Assembly (NCBI GenBank): GCA_028280815.1
Contig: JANQLC010000035.1
Location: forward strand, 1-49,864
Length of the DNA stretch: 49,864 nt
Direction of reading: 5' to 3'
DNA from: Flavobacteriales bacterium
GTDB lineage: Bacteria; Bacteroidota; Bacteroidia; Flavobacteriales; JANQLC01
Shown: positions 44,983-49,864 of the stretch, piece after piece
Position numbering within the stretch: position 1 is the first letter of the stretch
Layout of the letters: each line of letters begins with the position of its first letter
Position numbers and translations under genes: made by a program
Notes under the pieces: generated by a model
The model's input: only the letters and a program-made list of their open reading frames with translations
Databases searched by the model: none
What the model was told of the DNA's origin: nothing

Positions 44983-46034
44983 GGCGCTGGTTCCTCATTG
45001 GGGCAACCGGGTTTACAGCCCCATAAACAATACCAATGATCACAATCTATGCATGCGCGATCATGCAGATAACAAATCGCACTGCAGTTTCTACAAATAT
45101 CTTCATAGTTTTTACAACATCCGCAGTCATGCCCCCAAAATGCGTGATAAGCAATACAGTCCGGGTCATATCGTCGATTAATCGGGCTAGTCGAACGGGC
45201 TTGTATCGCTTTTAAAACGCGATTCCGATCGCCTTCCGTCAGTTCCGCCTTCCAAAAATGACGAAACTCCGCTTTAAATATTCGGTCGATGGTGCTGGCA
45301 GAAACCCCGGTTCCCGTGCGCTGCTTTAGAAATACTAAGGTCTGCTCGGGTATAAACCGCTTCCCCGCAAAATCGCTCGCTTGAGACAGCTCGTCAAACA
45401 GCCCGTAAGCCTTATCTGCCTGTACCACTACGTCTTCCAAACAGAAAAAGGGCGACTCTCCGCTTAGATAGGTATCGAGCTTTCCGCAATGGCAATCCGC
45501 TGATTTCGACTCATCAGCCCTTTGGGCTGACTTGAAAATAGCCCAATGGTAAAATACGGCTTGTGCTACTTCATCATAGTATTCCGCTCTCGAGAGTTTA
45601 TCGAATAGGGCTTTCGGTATTTGCGACAGGATGCGCTCCGGCTTGTCGAGCTCAGCATACTCTTGTCTCTTTATCAATCGACTGGCCTGTCTTTCGACCC
45701 GAGCATGCATCGCTTGCTTGTGGTTTTTATCGGTCAGGTCGATGTGTAGAGACGACAATGCCTCCCATGAATTCGCTTTCTCCCGATACATGAGTTTAGA
45801 CGCCAAGCGTCCGCCCGCCTGGGCAGACTGTATCCGCAGCGCGCACCTACCGTCATTCGATGTGAACTCAAGGGTTAATTGCTTTTCACCCTGCCCCAAA
45901 AGGGTATTTTTAGTGATTTTCAAACTTCCATTTATCTCCTTGGGTATGGAAGCCCGATAACTATCGCCCGTATCGCAGCCGCCGAGCAGTATAAGCGTAA
46001 GGGATAAAACAAATGCAGAGAGCCGTCACAGCAT
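44979..46034 (-). pseudogene. cysteine-rich lipoprotein of unknown function with nonsense codon 3
   Basis: From ATG 46034 the frame is M-L-stop-R-L-S-A-F, then a hydrophobic core and lipobox LLGGC. A CGA-to-TGA change at codon 3 (46028-46026) would explain it. After that the frame is open for 348 codons. The mature protein begins CDTGDSY and has a beta-rich N-terminal region (residues about 25-90), a helical middle, and a cysteine-rich C-terminus: GHDCGCC, CRNCSAICYLHDRACIDC, WYCLWGCKPGC. A TTG at 45923 is the first plausible internal start, but it would lose the signal. The family is unknown to me. Homologous tail remnant at 3678-3936. Confidence 0.6.
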
Positions 46035-46220
46035 GGGTTTACATGCGGTTGAGTCGATAAAACCCGCACCGGCTTTGGCCTGTGTTTTTGCATGGGGGGT
46101 AATGCCCTTAATCTGGCGCTTTTCATGGCGAGTGTGTGGATAGACAGGTCGGTAGCAGTTGTCGGGTTCGATATGGCGCATTTACCCCCTAATTCATCCT
46201 GCTAAGTTAAAAAAATGTTT

Positions 46221-46978
46221 TTAATTCTCCGCCCTTTTTCTCTCCGCTTGATTGCCCAATGCTCTGGTTTTTACCGCTACCTTTTTATTTCCCATTCGAT
46301 ACCGCAGCGAGAATGTGACATAGCGATCGTCTCGATAATTGTTATAGACTTGTCGGACCGGGTTGGTATAGGTGCTGACATCGGGGCTGCTGTCCCGGAA
46401 GAGATCGGCAACGCTTACGGCGATTTGCAGGTCTTTTTGCCACAACAGGACTTTTAAGCCCAAATCCAAACGCTGTGCTGCTTGCACGGTAAACAAGTCA
46501 GACTTTTGGCGGGAAACATACCAAAAATGAAGTCCCCCCTGTAGGGTATGAGCGGGGTTAAGTGAAAAGGTGTTGTCGATGCTGAAGTAGCCGACCCAGC
46601 CATTTTGTTCGTGCATATCGATTTCATGGGGGGCGAAATCGAATCGATTGCAATACAGCTGTGCTTGGTTATAGCTCTACCACCAGGGATAGGGCTTAAG
46701 GCTATAGGATTCGAACAGGCCATAGCTGTAGCTCGTATAGTAGTTTTTTCTCGTAAAGATCTGCTGTTTCGTATCGGTTTTGAGGGTCGGCACCTGGCTA
46801 AAGCCATCGGTTGTCACGGAGAACTGAACGCGGGAAATCCATTTGTCCTTCCAGCTGTGTGCGCATTCGAGGTTATGGGTAAAGGCGGGCTGTAAAAAAG
46901 GGTTTCCCGTCGCATAGGAAGTCGAACTCATATACCAGCGAAAAGGGTTTGGTTCCCAATCAGGGGTAAAATGGGCAT
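46221..46978 (-). pseudogene. outer membrane beta-barrel protein, C-terminal remnant with internal stop
   Basis: The reading frame contains NPFRWYMSSTSYATGNPFLQP, FTHNLECAHSWKDKW, then a TAG at 46679-46677 (after PYPWW), and continues to GGLHFWYVSRQ, QRLDLGLKVLLWQKDLQIAVSVADLF and RYVTFSLRYRMGNKK. This is the C-terminal barrel of the TonB-receptor-like OMP family of Bacteroidota. About 250 codons remain of a protein of roughly 700-900. The upstream end stops where tag begins (about 46978), so the rest was replaced. Confidence 0.75.
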
Positions 46979-47575
46979 TTACTGCTGTGGCGCGGGTATA
47001 TGCGCATGCGTTTTGGACAGCGTTTTGTAGCGAAAGCAATTCGTCGTATGGTCTTGTACGATGCCCGTAGCCTGCATATGGGCATATACCACAGTTGGGC
47101 CCACAAACTGAAATCCACGCCTTTTCAGGTCCGCGCTGATCGCTTGGGAGAGCTCGGTTTGAGCGGGCACTTCCGACCGGGTTTTCCAGCTGTTGACGAG
47201 CGGCTTGTAACCGACGAAACGCCAGATGTAGTCCGAAAATCGGCCAAAGGCTTTTTGAACCTTTAAAAAAGCACGTGCGTTGGTAATCGCAGCCCTGATC
47301 TTCAATCGGTTGCGGATGATGCCGCTATCCTGCAACAGGGATTGCACTTTTGGCTCATCGTAGGCCGCTATTTTTTGGTAGTCGAATCCGTCGAAGGCTT
47401 TCCGAAAGTTTTCCCGCTTTTTTAAAACTGTAAGCCAACTCAGCCCGGCCTGAAAGCCCTCCAATATCAAAAATTCAAATTGCCCAGCGTCGTCGCGTAT
47501 GGGGACACCCCACTCCTCATCGTGGTATCGCTCATAAAGCGGGTCTTTCCCAACCCATTCACAGCGCTTCTGCAT
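46979..47575 (-). CDS. tag: 3-methyladenine DNA glycosylase I
   Basis: 198 residues. Removes 3-methyladenine from DNA. Seen: MQKRCEWVGKDPLYERYHDEEWGVP in parts, the catalytic-pocket region FEFLILEGFQAGLSWLTVLKKRENFR, and IIRNRLKIRAAITNA. Zinc ligands: Cys near the N-terminus (Cys5), His18 and a C-terminal His/Cys pair (HTTNCF). The C-terminus may be altered where it meets the barrel fragment, but it includes the family end. The ATG overlaps the end of an upstream fragment by 17 bases. Confidence 0.9.
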   Translation of the reverse strand: MQKRCEWVGKDPLYERYHDEEWGVPIRDDAGQFEFLILEGFQAGLSWLTVLKKRENFRKAFDGFDYQKIAAYDEPKVQSLLQDSGIIRNRLKIRAAITNARAFLKVQKAFGRFSDYIWRFVGYKPLVNSWKTRSEVPAQTELSQAISADLKRRGFQFVGPTVVYAHMQATGIVQDHTTNCFRYKTLSKTHAHIPAPQQ

Positions 47576-47780
47576 AAGGGTCTAAGTCGTTCAACTGTGG
47601 ATTGTCATTCATTCCCTGGGCCCGATTGGGCTTTTGAGCGTTCAAATATAAAACCTTTTTCTGCTCTTTGGCGCTGGGGTTCTGTTTGATAAGCGATCGA
47701 CTCGCGCCGTAGATCATGCTTTCGGTCGGTGGCGATTGGACGAGGTGCCGATCGAAATAGAAAGGATTTTGTCGAGTTAT
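47559..47780 (-). pseudogene. C-terminal fragment of an unidentified protein
   Basis: An open frame without a start of its own reads NPFYFDRHLVQSPPTES, MIYGASRSLIKQNPS, AKEQKKVLYLNAQKPNRAQGM and NDLDPYAEAL before a TGA at 47561-47559, overlapping tag. Composition is protein-like and the overlap with tag suggests an operon partner. A stop at 47783-47781 cuts it off upstream. The family was not recognised. Confidence 0.45.
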
Positions 47781-48185
47781 TCAAGTCTGGAAAAAATGGA
47801 CGACACCTTGATTTCATCCTAAAATGGTGTTTTGTTTTAAATCTCCTTTGTTTTACTCGTCGTACCCGCCGTTGTAACGCCATCGAAGCATGCCGTTTGT
47901 AAATCCCCATAGAGCCGATTTTTGATACATTGGAATCGATGCGGCATGGCCTCGCTCGTAAGCTTATCGTCTTTTGCGGATAACCCTGTGTGAACGCTCT
48001 CGTCCACGAGACGGAAAAGCGCCCATATTGGGTACTTTGCCCATGCGGTTATCAGGCGTGATTCGGAGAAATGCACGGTATAAAAATCGTAACTTGCAGC
48101 GGGACAAAGCACGTGATAAACGGATAGCATAACATCTGAAGAAGCGATAGAGAGAAGGAATGCTTGGGTTGATAGAATTGATGGA
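47781..48185. other. non-coding gap
   Basis: About 400 bases. A minus-strand open frame of 127 codons (47837-48220) is serine- and threonine-rich, has no recognised motif and probably has no function. Nothing else is seen. Confidence 0.35.
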
Positions 48186-48749
48186 ATGGAAGGCAATTTT
48201 GCTTCTAAGACTGAGCTCATTGAAGCAGAACTCGGTAAGGAGCTCGATGCAAGTGGTATTTCAAGGCTGTTAGACCATTTAAGACTTTGTGGAAATACAC
48301 CTGAATCCTATGGGCATGATACCCGTGAAGAGAAACAATACGCAAAATATACAGATGACCTTTTGGCACTTGCTTATCGAGCAATAGGGCTTAAAAGCCT
48401 TGTGATTGCAGAACGAGCTGACGCAGCCGATGTGGAAGGATTTGGTGGCGGATTCAGTTTTGTTGCTGATGCAAAAGCATTTCGGTTGAGCCGAACGGCA
48501 AAGAATCAAAAGGACTTTAAAGTACGGGCAATGGACAGGTGGAAACACGGAAAACCATATGCCATGCTGGTTTGTCCAATATACCAATTACCGAGTAGAA
48601 ATAGTCAAATTTACCTACAGGCAATTACAAGAAGCGTTTGTATATTTACTTATTCTCATTTATCCCTTTTAGTTCGTTATGCACATGAAGTAAGCAATGG
48701 ATACGAATCGATCTTGAAGATTATCGTTCTCTTGCAAGCGCCGCCTTGA
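48186..48749 (+). CDS. HindIII-like restriction endonuclease, C-terminally truncated
   Basis: 187 residues. The block FVADAKAFRLSRTAKNQKDFKV at residues 92-113 is almost identical to the catalytic region of HindIII as I remember it. It is followed by matching segments (YAMLVCPIYQLPSRNSQIYLQ and IFTYSHLSLLVRYAHE). Expected catalytic residues are Asp82 (AADV), Asp95 and Lys97 (DAK). HindIII has 300 residues; after about residue 172 similarity ends and the frame runs into unrelated DNA, so about 100 residues are missing. Dimerisation and activity are therefore doubtful. No cognate methyltransferase is adjacent. Confidence 0.8.
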   Translation: MEGNFASKTELIEAELGKELDASGISRLLDHLRLCGNTPESYGHDTREEKQYAKYTDDLLALAYRAIGLKSLVIAERADAADVEGFGGGFSFVADAKAFRLSRTAKNQKDFKVRAMDRWKHGKPYAMLVCPIYQLPSRNSQIYLQAITRSVCIFTYSHLSLLVRYAHEVSNGYESILKIIVLLQAPP

Positions 48750-49504
48750 ACGGCGGGGGCGTTCTCGGTGATCGCGCCTTCTCGAACGGACGTTTTGAAC
48801 CTTATTCGTGCAGCGGTTTTATACACCAGCATTCAGATATACACTGTCGTGTTAGGTATGCATTTAAGGTAGTTGTCAGTCCATCGGTTGTCGATCTAGA
48901 TTACGATGCGACCGGCTACAGCTTGGGGGGGAGCCAGGTTCGAATCTCCGATCCAGACTATTCCGAACCCATAGGTGACGTAGAAGAGTATCAAACGCAA
49001 GGTCTTAAGATCGCTTACAAATGGGAATGTATTAGCGGCTGCAGTAACCAAAGCCTATCGTGCAGCGCTTGCAAAAGTCCCTTGTTTTATTTGCATGGCG
49101 GCTCTTATTTCAAGTACAAACTCACCGTGTCGAGCAGCGGTCCTTACCTCGATGAGTATAGCGACTGCGCCTATCTGACTATAAGACGCAAAGAGAGGCC
49201 CGACCGCGCGCCGACGGTCTACATTAGTCCGTCCGATGTGAGCATAGATTATAATGCGGGCAGCTATAGTGTGGGTTATTATCAAGTTCGCGCTTCGGAT
49301 CCCGATGGCGATGCGCTCGCTTACAAGTGGGAATGCATTAGCGGCTATAACAATCAAAGCCTATCGTGCAGCACTTGCAGAAGTCCCTTGTTTTATTTGC
49401 ATGGCGGGCCTTATTTCAGGTACAAGCTCACCTATGTTTTAGTCGAGGCCTTTGTAGAGCAATTAAAGGATTTTCAGGAGGTGATTGTTTTTGCGAGTCA
49501 TTAA
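48746..49504 (+). pseudogene. fragment of a secreted repeat-domain protein
   Basis: No ATG; a TTG at 48746 is the only start, and the frame is open upstream into the nuclease region. Two 102-residue repeats (306-base period; about 88 percent identical over the last 108 bases) each read ...VSPS/ISPSDV..DY.A..YS.G..QVR.SDPD, then YKWECISG, NQSLSC, FYLHGG and YKLT. The SDPDGDALAYKWE motif resembles PKD/cadherin-like adhesive domains of large surface proteins. No signal peptide; the last 20 residues do not repeat. It is a middle piece of a larger gene, perhaps a former adhesin. Confidence 0.5.
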
Positions 49505-49755
49505 TCATTCTTACACTCCCAATCCGGCCAATCATCACCTTTATGTCTGTTGTTTTCCCACTGCAAAGGTTGAAGATTGTCTAAGTCGTCCGTGCCGCCT
49601 TCGCTCACCGGTTTAATATGGTCCACTTCCCAACCACGTTTAGAATCGGTGTTCCCATATTCATCTCTTTCAATCGAAGCGCCGCAATAACCTTCCCTCC
49701 ATTCATCGGAGTGTCTTCCATGAACGACCTTACCCTTCTCCCAAACGCTTTCTAC
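49501..49755 (-). pseudogene. HNH endonuclease fragment
   Basis: 84 codons on the minus strand with no start codon. They read GRHSDEWREGYCGASI, the HNH core WEVDHIKPVSEGGTDDLDNLQPL and QWENNRHKGD. This is a complete beta-beta-alpha metal motif (D-H, N, N-H positions present). The 5' part is cut at 49755, exactly where repeat copy C begins, and the frame meets a stop there. Its stop overlaps the stop of the convergent repeat-domain fragment. Confidence 0.75.
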
Positions 49756-49864
49756 TTATAATCCGAAAACGAAATCAGGTCGGTTTGAAAAACAAAATCA
49801 GATTTTTTGAGAAACACACTGCTCATCAATAAGAAAGCCCCTACGTCGAGGCGTGATTTAGTGG
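49756..49864 (+). repeat. dispersed repeat, copy C (runs off the window)
   Basis: 49756-49839 is nearly identical to the reverse complement of 34027-34111, and the last 25 bases (AGGCGTGATTTAGT) match the start of copy A. It directly adjoins the truncated HNH gene. The remainder lies outside the window. Confidence 0.8.

Noticed and set aside
46705-46716. tRNA T-arm-like GTTCGAATCC on the minus strand
   Set aside because: Part of the beta-barrel pseudogene frame; no cloverleaf around it.
48937-48950. GGTTCGAATC resembling a tRNA end
   Set aside because: It encodes a repeat residue run that recurs 306 bases later as protein sequence; no cloverleaf.

Overview
The window is a chromosomal segment of a member of the Bacteroidota. 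The evidence is lineage-typical genes (DUF4837 lipoprotein, HU-CCDC81-like/SPOR protein, serC-serA-DUF1015 cluster with a dicluster ferredoxin, the GlmU-like sugar nucleotidyltransferase, type B L31) and repeated Bacteroidota -7 boxes (TAnnTTTG) in front of housekeeping genes. Housekeeping blocks alternate with broken, chimeric and truncated accessory genes and with repeats, so the genome looks as if it is being rearranged and is losing genes. No rRNA, tRNA or CRISPR array was seen.

Layout: 0-4.3 kb holds fbp, a fused UMP synthase (pyrE-pyrF) and a class 1A dihydroorotate dehydrogenase, then the wreck of a cysteine-rich protein gene translationally overlapped by a small membrane protein. 4.3-7.7 kb is mfd. 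7.8-8.9 kb is a field of degenerate short repeats. 9.1-14.7 kb is a leftward cluster ferredoxin-serC-serA-DUF1015-amiD (frameshifted)-yggS. 15-21.4 kb is rpmE2, then a DNA phosphorothioation cassette dndC-dndD-dndE, then the GlmU-like gene. The dnd island appears to sit between two genes that I recall as neighbours in relatives.

21.9-29.7 kb is a Mu-like (transposable) prophage ruined by deletions. It has a repressor and a palindromic switch, a frameshifted antirepressor, a transposase N-terminus fused in frame to a major capsid C-terminus, a lysozyme, an interrupted sheath-like gene, tail genes and a shortened tape measure.

30-34 kb carries a MjaI-like restriction endonuclease, methyltransferase debris, and sufC-sufD, all between inverted copies of a roughly 300-bp repeat. 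34-44.5 kb is housekeeping: DUF4837, recO, gdhA, dprA, an HU/SPOR protein, yebC, lepA and sufS. 44.7-46 kb holds a second, nearly complete copy of the cysteine-rich lipoprotein plus small membrane protein pair; its lipoprotein has a stop at codon 3. 46.2-49.9 kb is a scrap zone: outer-membrane barrel pseudogene, tag, a truncated HindIII-like nuclease, a repeat-domain protein fragment, an HNH fragment, and a third copy of the inverted repeat.

The most interesting candidates are: (1) the cysteine-rich lipoprotein/three-helix membrane protein pair, seen twice with the same four-base overlap and with an HD-in-a-cysteine-cage motif; (2) the compact dndCDE cassette with a dyad operator and a nine-G tract inside dndE; (3) the inverted repeats bordering two restriction scrap islands and separating sufCD from sufS and from any sufB.
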